NCBI GenBank assembly: GCA_018340375.1
Contig: JAFFJZ010000006.1
Location: 22,450,001 to 22,514,000, forward strand
DNA: 64,000 nucleotides
Reading direction: 5' to 3'
From: Gonatopus flavifemur
Taxonomy: Eukaryota; Arthropoda; Insecta; Hymenoptera; Dryinidae
This document shows positions 1 to 11,118 of the stretch, piece after piece. How positions within the stretch are numbered: the first letter of the stretch is position 1; each line of letters opens with the position of its first letter. The notes under the pieces were generated by a model that saw only the letters and a list, made by a program, of their open reading frames with translations, was not told the DNA's origin and ran no database searches. Position numbers and translations under genes: made by a program.

Positions 1-1150
1 AGTTTTCTCTGAATTTCTCTGAATCTCACTCGACAGTTCGATTCCCAATTTTTCTCGATTCACCAAATGATTTTTTGGATGGGTCTGAAGCTTTCCAATT
101 TTTCTTGAAACTTCCAAAATCCTTTTGGAGTTTTGGACTAAAAACTCTCCGCAATTATTTACTTCGTTCCGAACCTCTTTGAATTCCTCTGTATCCGTCT
201 GGGAAATTCATCACAACTCTGTTCCTGAATGCATCTGGAACTCCCATAATCTCCGCAAATCTTGAAATTCAGAAAAATTTCTCTTTGCATTTCATTGAAT
301 TCTATTTAAAACTTCAATTTATGCTGATTTACCGGTCTTTGAACCTCTCTGGAATCCCTAGAATGTCCCTGAAATCGTAGACTTAAAATTTCATTGAATT
401 TTTTCGTGCATTTCTCTGAAGAGTCTACTGCATTATTCGTCTCAGTTTACCTGGCTCAGAATCTCTCCACAATTTCTAGAATGTCTCTAAAATCATGGAC
501 TAAAAAACTTCACACAATGTATTTCTCTCTGAATTCCTCTGAAAAGAGCAACACGCGATTTTCTTCAATCCACTTGTCTTCAAATGCATATGAAACTCCC
601 TGAATGACTCTGATATTCTGAACCAAAAATTTCACTCAATTTATTCTTCTCTGAATCCCTCTGAGAGTCCACTGCACGGAAAGAATAATTTAGCTGCAGC
701 AACTAAGTGGTTAGCACGGACATGGACGGCCATTAAATTAGCTCCCGCAGCTAAATTTTAGCTACCACCGCAAATAAATTAGCTACAAATGCAAATTTTT
801 TTGCTATAATAGCTAAAATTTAGCTGCGGGAGCTGATTTAATGGCTGTCCATGTCCGTGCTAACCACTTAGGTGCTGCAGCTAAATTATTCTTTCCGTGT
901 GCTCTGTTATCCACAATTCACCCGTCTCTGGATCTCTCTGAAACTCCTGGAACGTTTCTCAAATGTTGGACCAAAAATTTGATTGAATTTCCTTCCTCTC
1001 TGAATCTTTCTGAATCCCTATGAATCCTTCTGAAAATTTCAACGCACAATTTTTCTCGAACCACCAGTCTCTGAACTCTTCTGAATCTTCCTAAATCTCT
1101 CTGAATTCTTCTGCACCGTGAAATTTGCAGGAAGTCGTTTTTTACCAGGG
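1..1150. repeat. CTCTGAA-type repetitive element, right part (left end outside window)
   Basis: The stretch is made of degenerate copies of a roughly 10-base word (CTCTGAATCT / CTCTGAATTC) and ends in TTTTTACCAGGG at 1150. The same right terminus and the same internal phrases (for example ACGCACAATTTTTC) occur in the complete copy at 40026-41275, so this is a truncated view of the same family. Small open frames here (394-603, 841-1023, 918-1160) are by-products of the repeat. Confidence 0.75.
675..899. mobile_element. AGCTAA-family MITE, copy 1 (hairpin)
   Basis: The ends are CACGGAAAGAATAATTT and its exact reverse complement. The whole 225 bases fold back on themselves: GCACGGACATGGACGGCC on the left mirrors GGCTGTCCATGTCCGTGC on the right, and the middle is filled with TTTAGCT/AGCTAAA words. 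It interrupts the CTCTGAA-type element. Further copies are at 45472-45677 and 41282-41393 (half). There is no coding capacity. Confidence 0.85.
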
Positions 1151-1153
1151 ACG

Positions 1154-1215
1154 TGATCATTCTTCAGTCTGTATCAAGCCGGTACTGAGCCATTCGTCGA
1201 TTTTGACATGGACAC
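1154..1215. repeat. Fragment of the GTACTGG/CCAGTACCGG repeat
   Basis: The segment around CAGTCTGTATCAAGCCGGTACTG resembles the right arm of the element at 43312-43682 (CAGTCTGTATCCAGCTGG), and it ends with a degraded form of the same terminus. It is probably a relic fused to the end of the CTCTGAA element. Confidence 0.45.
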
Positions 1216-2685
1216 ACCCGTATCTGCACCGCAATATATTTTTCACAAAAGGAGTAAAACGATATCCCTGAATTTCACTTGAATTTCAACGCAGCAAACA
1301 GAATAGCGTTCAACACAGGTGTTCATAATATAAGTTATTAATCAATCCATCCATCCATCCATCCATCGCGTCGATAAATATATAGCATCGATTTTTCATT
1401 GATTGAGAAACTTTCGAGGACCTGTCGATAAATATAACGTATTTGTCTCCAACAGGTTTTAACAGAGCGGTTTGAGAAGATTAATCAACTCGGAGGATCG
1501 ATTCAAAACGAATTAATTTCAAGTTGGCAGTCAGTTTCCAATATCGCGTTTCAAGGGTTAGAATTTAAATGAATGTCGATTCTCTCTCTCTCTCTCTCTC
1601 TCAGTTATTTCATTCACTCGATTGATTTCAAAACTTGCTTAGTTGCGCAATTCATCGTCGACGAATTATAACAATTAAGGAGAGTTCGTTTAGGAATGGA
1701 TCAAAGTCTTATCTTTAAATCTTTCCTCCTCACGACAATCGATTGGATCAAAGAAGGAAGATTTCGAAGTCCTCTTCGCCTCTATACACTCGATAGTCAA
1801 TAAGGATGTGTATAATGTGTACTTGTGTGCACAAGTATGCATATATATAGTATAGGAAGGAATCCAGGCTTCAAGCTACTTCCTTTCTTCAAAGGATGTT
1901 TTCCTTCCCAAAGTGATTCGCGGTAGTCAGTGATGCGCGTATAAATTGCATTAAACATGCATCGCTCGCTCCATTATTAATCTATGAAGATTTTCTCGTA
2001 TAAAGAATGAATTACCTTCCCTCCCACTGTTGTGCCAATTTTTTCCCATCTTATACCTCTTCCATCCAATCAACTAAAGTATCGATTTTCCGCTTTCAAA
2101 TGCAAATACGAATTTATCATATCTTACCTCTGTACCTTTGTACGTAAGAATTCTGTGGGAGGATTGGGGTTTTTGAAAATCAAGTCTTTCATAATATTAC
2201 CTATGTATGCATGCGCAATTATTGGGAGAATTCGATACCCATACAACACAAATCATCCAATTTGAGCATTGTAACGTGGATCAATCCACTCGATATACCT
2301 GAAATATATTCCTCCCTTCGCGTGTACGAATATTGATCATCGATTTGAAACTTGTCCTTCATTGACTAACTCGTGACCAAGTTCATCACCGATATCGAAT
2401 AACAGGGCGTATGAGCTCGCGTTGATGATGTGATTAAATTTTATCTAAAGTGGAGTTTGAAGTGAATACAACGAGAGGCAGCCGAGGTTGAAAAAATCCT
2501 GTGTATTATTCGATATCACACAGGTATCTCGTGTGAAGTTACTCGATGATGTATACAATTTCCAACAGTAATCGAGAATTAATGGTAGCAATGGAACCTA
2601 CAAAACTTACTTCCAACTTCGTATGATCAAAATACAAATGATTACCCAAACAGACACAAAGATATCTTCTAGAATTCGAAAAGAT
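1216..2685. other. Unique AT-rich DNA with two microsatellites
   Basis: There is no convincing gene. An (ATCC)n tract lies at 1345-1366 and a (TC)n tract at 1581-1602. The 77-codon frame at 2032-2265 has no recognisable motif and is most likely chance. Confidence 0.6.
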
Positions 2686-2885
2686 CCCACACAGCACTTT
2701 TAGTCTTCAAGATATCTTGAGGAACTGTTCAAAAAGGTTTAAGAAATCGTGTGCAACATGAAAAGATATCTTCAAGATGTTTGAAACAAGAACTGTTTTA
2801 GATCTCTCAAAGATCTCTTTTCATGTTGCATAAGATTTCTTAAATTTGGCTTGAGATATCTTTTAGAACTGAAATGCTGTGTGGG
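2686..2885. mobile_element. CCCACACAGCA-ended MITE built from AGATATCTT words
   Basis: The 200-base unit starts CCCACACAGCA and ends TGCTGTGTGGG, a perfect inverted pair. The interior repeats AAGATATCTT, AAAGATCTC and ATGTTGCA on both strands, so nearly the whole unit is self-complementary. A related left end (CCCACATAGCACAG with AGAAGATATCTT) is at 41590. Confidence 0.8.
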
Positions 2886-3115
2886 ATGTCTTATGCAACA
2901 TGAATAGATTTCTAGAAGATCTCTCGAAGACTCCTCAAAGATATCTTTTAGAAGAAATGAAGAAATCTAAAAGAGTTCTTCAAGATTTCTCAAAGGTGTA
3001 CTGGCAAAATTCATTAAAATGTTTTGGGAGAAGTTTGAATTGATTCACAAAGGAAATTCTAACGTCTTCTTTTTCCTTCTCCTCCCTGTTTATGAAGTTT
3101 ACTTTATCTCGATTC
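2886..3115. repeat. Continuation of AGATATCTT-word repeat
   Basis: The sequence after the MITE keeps the same vocabulary (CTAGAAGATCTCTCGAAGA, AAAGATATCTTTTAGAAG) for about 110 bases, then turns AT-rich. This suggests a second, end-to-end or longer copy that runs into the tRNA-like segment that follows. Confidence 0.5.
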
Positions 3116-3187
3116 TTGACCTTGCGGGAATCGAACCCACGCATTTTACGATGTACTTACGCTTTAGGGACCTGAGCTATACAGACA
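3116..3187 (-). other. tRNA-like sequence with Pol III B box (degenerate)
   Basis: Read on the minus strand, TATAGCTCAGG resembles an A box / D-arm start. About 40 bases on, GTGGGTTCGATTCCCGC forms a five-pair T-arm around a perfect B box (GGTTCGATTCC). The acceptor halves do not pair, so a working tRNA is unlikely. It follows directly on the AGATATCTT-word repeat, like the tRNA-like pieces inside the elements at 10314-11118 and 15468-16570. The alternative is a tRNA-derived SINE relic. Confidence 0.55.
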
Positions 3188-3189
3188 GT

Positions 3190-5486
3190 TTGATTGTAAT
3201 GCTTATAATTCTCAATATGACACAGTGAAATAGTGTCAGTGGTGTATATTTTCAGAGTAAGAGTGATCTTTTGAAACAACTGCTTATTATGTGAACAAAT
3301 GTCTCATCGTTATTTTAAAATTCACTTGAAAGCTGTACATAAAATTGAGCGTAAAAAGTTCAGTGATTAATCACATCTGTAATTCGATTCATAATAAAAA
3401 GCACATTCCAATATACTCTCTCAACAATTCTCGATTATTATTAAACCATGAAACACTTCACTCTATGAGGAGTTGAAACCGTATTGTAACCTTACAACGT
3501 AACTTTTGATCAAAAAGTTTGTTAGAGAGTTTCAATGCAGAAATTACACCGCGCAACTGTTGGATGTGGTTATTAGTTGGTATAAGATTTGATCGAATAA
3601 CGTAACGATCATTAAGTCCAAAGTTTTCCTCCTTATCGAATAACAAGAATAATTTTCGTTCATGAAATCTGATCTATAACGTTTTCCGCGTATAATAACG
3701 AGAATAATAATCGACTAAACAAATACGGAACTCGCTTTTTATAAATTCTAATTATTCTCCCGACTTCAATTTCGATTCAAATTTAAATTCATCAAAAATT
3801 CTTGCAAATCCACGGTAGAGAATACTTATTATCGATGAGAATGAATACGAAATTGCATTCGAAGTGATATTGATTTGAAGTTTTCAAACTGCGTTGATTT
3901 TTTAACCATTCGATGTGGGAAGGGAAAAATAAATGAGACGAGGAATACGAAGTTGGAAAGCGAATATATATTGAACTGATAATGATTTGAATGCATGAAT
4001 CGATGGTACATGAATCGATGAAGATGCAAACGAACGAATTATTCAAATTGCGAAATCAAATTATTAATATTCTAACTGCAGATATATGAATTACCCGCGA
4101 CAGAGGAAGATTGCAAATTTGAATCGTTATTGTCGATCTCATTTCATTACGTGAGATGAATTGATGTATCGACGATCCATTGAATTTCAGACGAATTAAT
4201 GAGAATATACTAGAAAGACGAGAGCAGTTTCATTGATCCGTAGGGAGTAATCACTATTTCAGTCGGTCATGAGTCAATCACTACTAGATTAACGAATATG
4301 TGCGCGAGTTCAGATGTGGAAAGTAAAGCCTAGGTATTAAATTGGGATTACACCGCGTGTAGCAACCAGTAAATTCCTTTTGGTATATACGTTGATCGAT
4401 CGCGTGGAAAACAGTCAGAGAAAAACGTGGTTCTTCCTTTCACGATGTCTACACATTATTATAGAAAACGCTTATCGAATATACTCGATTATCCACATTT
4501 TGGATATTCATTTTGATGAACGTTGTACGAAATATCAGACCATTCACTTCAATTGCGGAAATGTACCTCCGTATACCAGAAATTCATCGAGCTGCAGAAG
4601 AGAACAGAATTCTAGTTCATTGTTTGATACGCGTTTTGATGCTCTTCCAAATCAAATTATCAGTATCGAAACTATTTTGGAATACCTTAATTGATTGGAT
4701 TTCTTTTCCAGCGATGCTTTACATAAATTACCGAAGTTCTACCTTCAAATACGAATTATATGAACTTAGTAGATATTTTGATATCGTTGAAGTTTGAATT
4801 GTTTTGCAAGATAAATTTTATATGATTGATGCATTTGTCGAGTTATCATCATTTGAGTTTTTCATATTTTAATAATCATAGAAAACGATCAACTTTTTCC
4901 TTTTCACTTGACATTTTTCTAATAAACAGTGAAGACACTTGCACCACTTCTTTTTATAACTTTCATGGTAAAGTTTCTAAAGATTTTCACAGAGCAAACA
5001 TTCCTCTTGGAGTTGCGAATGATTGCAAGGTCGAATCCAACGTTCTATCAATAATGATACGAGTGTTCTCCAGAAACATTGCGATTAGTGCGATTCTCCC
5101 CACATGACGGCAGACCTTGCATCACCCTGTGAATTAGCTCTTTATATCTTTCTCTCTCTCTCTCAGAGTAACAGTGATACCTTAATTCGAATGATAACAA
5201 CTTTTTTTACATGAATTTATGAATATTTATTTGAGATTGATAATTGTACACAAATGAAACAAAAATGAAGCGATTTTGAGAGTGCCAAAGCTTGTGCTAT
5301 AAATGAAGAAATAAAGAAAAGAGAATAATTCCACATTCCTGTGGACTCGTATGGAGTTAAGACATCCATGCAGCTAGCGACAAGTGTGAAAATGACTTCG
5401 AAATCTCTGTAAGATAAAGAGATATCTGCGATGGTGCATGTCACCCCTTGGTGTCTCCCCTACAAGTACATGATGATTGAAACACA
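3190..5486. other. Unique AT-rich DNA, no gene seen
   Basis: Several 60-104-codon frames occur (for example 4380-4694, 4513-4797), but they overlap on different frames, lack motifs and have no splice-like borders. A short (TC)n tract is at 5149-5165. Confidence 0.55.
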
Positions 5487-5625
5487 GTAGTGATGCACGA
5501 TATTTTACGATATCGACATTTTATATATAATTTGTATATAGGTTTTATTAATATTTCATAAAATTCAATACAAACTTGAGAAAATTTTTATAAAAAATAT
5601 CGACATTGTGAAATAACTCATACAT
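5487..5625. repeat. ATATCG-word element end (hAT-like fragment)
   Basis: TAGTGATGCACGATATTTTA followed by CGATATCGACA resembles the two ends of the large element at 39450-42395 (TAGGGTTGCACACGATAC and TAGGAATGCACGATATTACG). It appears to be a solo end or a short relic. Confidence 0.5.
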
Positions 5626-5750
5626 TACTTAAACACAGCGTTGTAGTCAAAAAATATGATATGGATAGTCTATCAAAACACAACAGTCCTTCATTTCAGG
5701 TATAAAACCTATGAAAAAACTCCCCAGATCGATCCAAGGGAAGCCGCACA

Positions 5751-5936
5751 CAGTAAAAAATTTTGTATTGGAAACGGTCCACTCAAAATTCGTGTTGAAA
5801 ATCAAAACGTATGAGTGTCAAATTGACATATTTTCAATGTAAATTCAACACTTTTGTGTCAATATTTAACACAAATTTCGAGTGGACCGTTTGGGACATG
5901 CACGTGTGTTAAAAATACACAAAATTTTCTACTCTG
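5751..5936. mobile_element. MITE with CAGTAAAAAATTTTGTA ends
   Basis: The left arm CAGTAAAAAATTTTGTA plus AACGGTCCACTC is mirrored on the right by GAGTGGACCGTTTGGG and ACAAAATTTTCTACTCTG. The arms also share TGTTGAAAAT / ATTTAACAC motifs. It has no coding capacity and is about 190 bases long. Confidence 0.75.
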
Positions 5937-5949
5937 CACTGTAGGAAAT

Positions 5950-7313
5950 TTTGGAACATCATTTATGCAACTTTATCCGATGCTGATAAATTTCCCCTCG
6001 ACAAACTCAAAAAGAGTTCCACTCCAATGCACTCTAGTATCACTGCGTCATCTTTTGTAATCCTTCACTCAACCTGAGAAAAATTTCAATCAAAATTGAA
6101 ATAGAAGACTTGGTGAATCAATGGATTACTATTTTTTCACATAAAAATATTAAACTTGTGATGAAGGAGCACAAAAATATTATGAAAATCCGACTGAAAT
6201 CACATAATCCATCCAAAGATCGAGAATTTTTGTCTGTAGAAATAACCTTCCTCAAAATCTGAATAAAATGAACGGATTTGTATACAAAATTGATGATCAA
6301 CAACAGAAAAGATCCTAGAAAACCATGGAAATCTCATATAGTTCCTGACAATATTGAAGAGCTGGGAATTTTCATTAATAACAAGTGATATTTGACAGTA
6401 TCGATGTTTTTTTCTTGAAAGTTCATCGAGTTTCTATTGAATTATATGAATATCGAATTGCTCCAAACTAGAATGCTGCAATGAAATGTAGAGATAGAAC
6501 TTTTTTCGACTATTTAAAAACGAAATTGATTAAAATAGGATGAGAATTGAGTTTTAGGCCGAAGAAATTTCCCCCTGGGAGTCGTCTGGAAAGTGTTCAT
6601 TTTGTCAAAAAATGCTGAAATATGAAGATCACACATTATATGAGAGAAATTAAAAAAAAAGAACATTCAAGTGTGTTTATATGTGTTCATGTGTGTTCGA
6701 ATAGATGACAGTAGATTTGAAATTATTGCAGAGTTTTTTCTAAGCACCATACTCCTGCAGTCAAATTTCTGGTTAATTCAAATGCATCCTCTCAAAGGAT
6801 ATTTCTTTTTTATGACAAGAGTGATTAAGTTCCACACAAAAGAGCATATTATGACCAATCTTCCTTCTTCGGGAACAATCATAAAAGGACGAAGCAGAGC
6901 AATACTGTGTTATATTCGAAAATAGTCTTGTGGTGAATTGCATTGTTGAATGAGAAAAAGATCTATGAAAGTGACCTTCCATGGCAATACGGAAAGTCCA
7001 TTTCATTACCTCGCATGGAATCGGGGACTACTACTTTTATCTCTACCTCGTTCCTCTTCTCTCTTCTTATTTTTCATTGTCGTTTATGTTTCTCCCCATT
7101 TCAATTCCATCATAAAGTTCTCGTCTTTCGAAAAACAACATGTTCTGAATTGATCGAAGTTCCGCTTCGGTTTGCCCTCTAAAGGAAAAAGAGATTATAA
7201 ATATAGACCCAACATATCTTCTTTGGAAAACGTATCACAAGAGATGTCGATACTCCCTTGTCCTGCAGTTTACCAACCCTTGCAGGTATTGCGAAGACTG
7301 AAAAAAAACCCAA
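5950..7313. other. Unique DNA, no gene seen
   Basis: AT-rich sequence with only chance-length frames (up to 84 codons at 6671-6925). Opposed frames overlap each other here and none shows a domain or splice-site support. Confidence 0.55.
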
Positions 7314-7561
7314 CCCTATTAAAAAAGTCCGACAGAACCTGACAGATTCCGGTCAAAATTCTGTCTGGTTCCGTCGGAAATCACCATTCCTGGGACAAAA
7401 ACCGACCAAATCCTGCACAGACTGGAATGCCAGACAAAGCCAAACAAAACCTGACGGATTCCGGTGAAAATCCTGTATGGTTCTGTCGGAAATTGTCAGT
7501 TTGGAGACAAAAACCGACCAAATCCTGACAGAACAAAAAGTGTCGGACATTTAGAATAGGG
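7314..7561. mobile_element. CCCTATT-ended MITE with GTCGGACA/CTGACAG words
   Basis: The left end CCCTATTAAAAAAGTCCGAC is mirrored at the right by GTCGGACATTTAGAATAGGG. The interior repeats AAACCGACCAAATCCTG and TTCCGTCGGAAAT, giving an inner imperfect tandem and inverted structure. The 248 bases carry no coding capacity. Confidence 0.8.
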
Positions 7562-7830
7562 AAGCTTGTCCCAAGCTTGGCACATGTGTCAGAAACAAAC
7601 CTCCCTCAAGAACTATTGGCCCTATATTGTTCCATGATTGTCCCGTTGTTCCCAATGGATAGTCAGTCATGGTACATTTGTTGATATTTTTGAAATGGTC
7701 ACTACATTTGGTACAAGCTTGGCACAAGTGTAAAAATCGAGCATTCGTTGAGAACAATTGTGCCAATATTGCCCACATGAGTGGCACAATGTTTATCGGG
7801 CCAGGGCTGGCCCGATGTTCCTGCCATAAT
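7562..7830. repeat. AAGCTTGG/CACAATGTT-word repeat
   Basis: Repeated AAGCTTGGCACA, GTGCCAA and TGGCCCGATGTT words on both strands resemble the vocabulary of the repeat at 15159-16690. Termini are not clear; it starts immediately after the preceding MITE. Confidence 0.45.
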
Positions 7831-7989
7831 TAATACTACACGCTATAGTTTAGTTTGAGCATAATTCAACAATAGAATTTTATCGTTTTAAGATAATTCA
7901 TGTACGGTATTCTGAGGGAGGAAGTCATGAACTGAAATATGAATCAATTATTTTTCTCATTCATATCTGCGATCGAAGAAGCATTGGTT

Positions 7990-8150
7990 GATGCTTGGTA
8001 AATGAAATGGACCGGGTTTGGCGAAACCACTGGTCCAAGCTTGTCCTGATCTTATCATTCTCAAGCCTGGGCCAAGTTTGGACAAGACATTCTTCAAGAC
8101 AAGTCTCGGCAGGTCTTGTGCCAGACTTGGTCCATACACACATGGGAAGC
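7990..8150. repeat. TTGGACCAAG-type hairpin repeat
   Basis: ATGGACCGGGTTTGG near 8007 is roughly mirrored by CCAGACTTGGTCCATA near 8121, with ACAAGCTTGTCC-type words in between. A short self-complementary unit is likely, but its borders are uncertain. Confidence 0.45.
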
Positions 8151-8171
8151 GAAATTATTGTCTGTAGTATG

Positions 8172-8407
8172 CGGAAAAAAAAGGAATAGTTGCATCAACT
8201 ACTTAAATAGTGGATTTTCGACTATCTACTCAAGCAGTTCCTGCAGCTACTTAGTACTCAGGACAAGTAACACGTTAGCTGCCACAATTAATTCAAAATA
8301 TCTCAGGTATTTACGTTAGTTGGTGCAATTATACAGTTGATTAAGGCAGCTGACGTATTACTTGTCCTGACTGCTGAGTAGCTGCACCAACTACCCAAGA
8401 AAAAAGA
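8172..8407. mobile_element. AGTTGCATCAACTAC-family MITE (hairpin)
   Basis: The left arm AGTTGCATCAACTAC with CTCAGGACAAGTAACACG is mirrored by CGTATTACTTGTCCTGA and GTAGCTGCACCAACTAC on the right. Related words (GTTATAACAGCTACTTG, TAGTTGATTTTCGACTAT) recur at 32955-33030. There is no coding capacity. Confidence 0.75.
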
Positions 8408-8533
8408 GGAAATCTCATCAGATGTAAATTTTGGCAACAATCTCTACGAATCTGTTCATATCTACTTACATCAGGACATCTCAACTCAGGCAGAAATCTT
8501 CGAGGTTTCTTGATATCCACTCACTCCCAAAGA

Positions 8534-8757
8534 ATGTTCTCGAAGTTTGAATCGTTTATAGAAACGAAACAAAAATTCAAACTCAGGGAATCTGAAGAAT
8601 TATCATCATCCATCCTCTTGAATTATTGATTCTTTGGAACTGGAGACACACATCATGTGAAGATTTTATACTGCAAGATTTCTGGTCTTCAATAGCTGAA
8701 TATTGTGTCATTCGATTACTAATTCGTTTCAATAAACGATTCAAACTTCAGCAACAT
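8534..8757 (+). mobile_element. AGTTTGAATCGTTTATAG-family hairpin repeat, copy 1
   Basis: The left arm TGTTCTCGAAGTTTGAATCG is mirrored by CGATTCAAACTTCAGCAACA on the right. The inner words GAAACGAAAC and TTCGTTTC also pair. Other copies are at 56448-56680 (same orientation) and 24241-24425 (opposite orientation, inside another MITE). Confidence 0.75.
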
Positions 8758-9410
8758 CCCAAAGATTCCAATTTTGCAAGAAATCCAAAAAAATAGAGGG
8801 GGATTCGAAAAGATTTCTGCAGATCTCTGGAGATTTCTGTGTGGCTCCGTAGATCTGTTTCTTTAGAAACAAAAAGATTTACATCTGAAGAGATCTACCT
8901 AAATCTCAGTAAATTTAACCTTTTTTTCTCGTGTACTTGAGTAGATGATCAAAAATTGATTATCCAATCAGTTCCTGCAACTATTTCTTCTTTTTTCCCG
9001 TGTATACTGAGAAACAACGAAGGTAAGAAAGACCCCTTAAATCCTATTAGAAAAACAAACAAATAATACACTGAGAGAAAGGCACCTAGCTGCGGCAACT
9101 GAAAGTTTAGGTATCCGGTATATGAATAAAACAGTTTATTCCATGTAAATAAAAGATTCAGCTGTGACAAATAACATTTATTTGGTTTAATTAAATTTAT
9201 ATGTATCATCATGTAGGAATCAGTCTTATGACTGGTTTGATGGAATCCTCCAATCCTGTCTATTATCCTCTAGACAACCCTCATCTTGTATTATTTTGAT
9301 TCATATAACTTAATCTGGGTCTACCTTTTAGAGTTTTACCATTCATTTTTCCTTCTAATATTGTTCACAATAAGCTACCATGCCTTAATGTGTGTCCTAT
9401 CAGATTACTT

Positions 9411-9684
9411 CCCACTGAGCATCTCTATTAGAAACTTGCATTAACATTGCATCGATGTTGATGCGATCTTGAAAGTACCTGTTTTGAGAATTACATCAGT
9501 GATATTACAACATCCAATTACAAGTAAATTGCAGCAATGTTACGTTGTCAGGTGATATTTCAACGATATTTTCGCAAGTTACTTTTGTAATATTACATTT
9601 GTAAATTGAAGGACAAGTACTTTCAAGATCGCATCAATATCGCTGCAATGTTGATGCAAGGTTCTAACGGAAATGCTCAGTGGG
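9411..9684. mobile_element. CCCACTGAGCAT-ended MITE, copy 1
   Basis: It starts CCCACTGAGCAT and ends AAATGCTCAGTGGG. Arms carrying TTGATGCGATCTTGAAAGTAC and TACTTTCAAGATCGCATCAA make the 274 bases nearly a full palindrome around a GATATTACA-rich core. A second copy is at 59190-59394. Confidence 0.85.
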
Positions 9685-9770
9685 TTCTTCTTTTCACGAC
9701 ATGTCTCAGAATGAATTTTATATGTAGAGTGGCTAAATTTCCTAGCTGTCTAATATTCAACTAAACCCTT

Positions 9771-10312
9771 ATTCTCAGTGTGCTTTTGTCAGTTCCACCT
9801 GAATTTCCTATTCAAATTCTTGGAATCCAAAATCATTGAAATTCAATGGAAAAATATGTGGAAGATCATTGACTCCCATTATTCTCTTCATTGCTCAGTC
9901 TTCAGAATAACAGAATCCATCATGAACAGATCCAAAGAGAAATGCACTTGAATTTCATTACTTTTGAACTCCAACAACTTTACCATTGATATGTTTTCAA
10001 GGGCGTTGTACTTTGAATCCATTCAATGGCCAATTGGAATCGATTTTCGAATAATTCTTGTCACCCCACGAAATGAAGGTTCACTTTTGCAGTTCAACCC
10101 TGCGGTAAGAACTCATCGTTCAGAATTAAGGCCACTTTATAATCCTGAAATCGATTATTTCCTAACGCATGCACTGTAAAAAAGTGACATCTTGTAATCG
10201 ATGGGAGATTGCATTGCTCAAAATTCATGTTACACAAAGAGAGATTATAGGCGATGAAACAACTAACGGGATTGAATGAATAATAGGAGAGACAAAAGCA
10301 CACCTCATTTCC
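9771..10312. mobile_element. Short (non-autonomous) relative of the 30391-34718 TIR element
   Basis: The left terminus (CAGTGTGCTTTTGTCAGTTC) and right terminus (GACAAAAGCACACCTCATTT) match those of the 4.3-kb element at 30391-34718. Subterminal phrases also match, for example AAATGCACTTGAAT and GTTGTACTTTGAATC on the left, and the TTGAATGAATAATAGG region on the right. It is about 0.54 kb with no transposase-like frame, as expected of a deletion derivative. Confidence 0.7.
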
Positions 10313-10313
10313 T

Positions 10314-11118
10314 CCCACATAGCACACAATGTCTCAGTAATATTCTCAGAATATCACAAATATTTCACTCGAAACATTCTATGTTGAACATTTCTACGAG
10401 ATTCCATAGATATTGCGGATAGAATATTTTTCTTTACAAATATTCTGGGAATCTTTCAATTGAAATAGTGTACATATGATTATCCTGCAATGTTCTGGGA
10501 ATCTATGATGAGGAATATCTCATTTTTGTTTTCTCATTTTCAATATTTTATGTGGCAGTGAGAATTTTGATTCATCAAACCCAGTACTCACTTGTTAGTC
10601 AAATTTACAAGTCGAGGGCGAAAGAAACCTCGCTCCCATGACCTCAGTTCCAGAGGATTCTGAATCTATATCCCACGGAAACGAATTTATCGGGAAACAC
10701 ATCATTATGATGACCGACAGTGGCATTTTGAGGGTATCGAAGTCTTCTCAGTGATTAGCTGAGGTGATAGAGGCTTTGTCTAAGACTCGGAGAGCTGGGG
10801 TTCGATCCTCACTGAGGCAACTTTTCTAATAATCAACTTTCAATGTGTATTTTTCTCACAAAGCCATCCAAATCATATTCTATACAGCATTTGTAGTGGA
10901 ATTCACTCTGAAGAAAATTTTTCTTACCAAAAGCAGTATTTTGTACCATTGTTGATACACGTAATTATGAGATTTTTTCCTGTATAAAATATTCCTGAGA
11001 TAATATTTCAGAATGTCCCCAGAATATTACAACAATCATCTCAGTGATATTGCAGAATATTGCATATTCCAAATATAATATTCTGGCAATGTCATTGAAA
11101 CATTCTGTGCTATGTGGG
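10314..11118. mobile_element. CCCACATAGCACA-ended element carrying a tRNA-like insert
   Basis: It starts CCCACATAGCACA and ends TGTGCTATGTGGG (perfect inverted pair), 805 bases. Both flanks of the interior are filled with AATATTC/GAATATT words. The centre contains a tRNA-like segment at 10747-10816. It abuts the preceding element with one base between them. It contains no transposase, so it would need to be moved in trans. Confidence 0.8.
10747..10816 (+). other. tRNA-like sequence inside the CCCACATAGCACA element
   Basis: A perfect seven-base acceptor-like pair (CTCAGTG at 10747 with CACTGAG ending at 10816) encloses TTAGCTGAGGTGATAG (A-box-like) and GGGGTTCGATCC (B box with one base missing in the T-loop). 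The anticodon arm is not convincing. It is probably a decayed tRNA or tRNA-derived promoter rather than a working tRNA gene. Confidence 0.55.

Noticed and set aside
841..1023. Frame starting MAVHVRANHLG, repeated at 45619-45861
   Set aside because: The shared peptide comes from the right arm of the AGCTAA hairpin MITE; the frames diverge as soon as the MITE ends.
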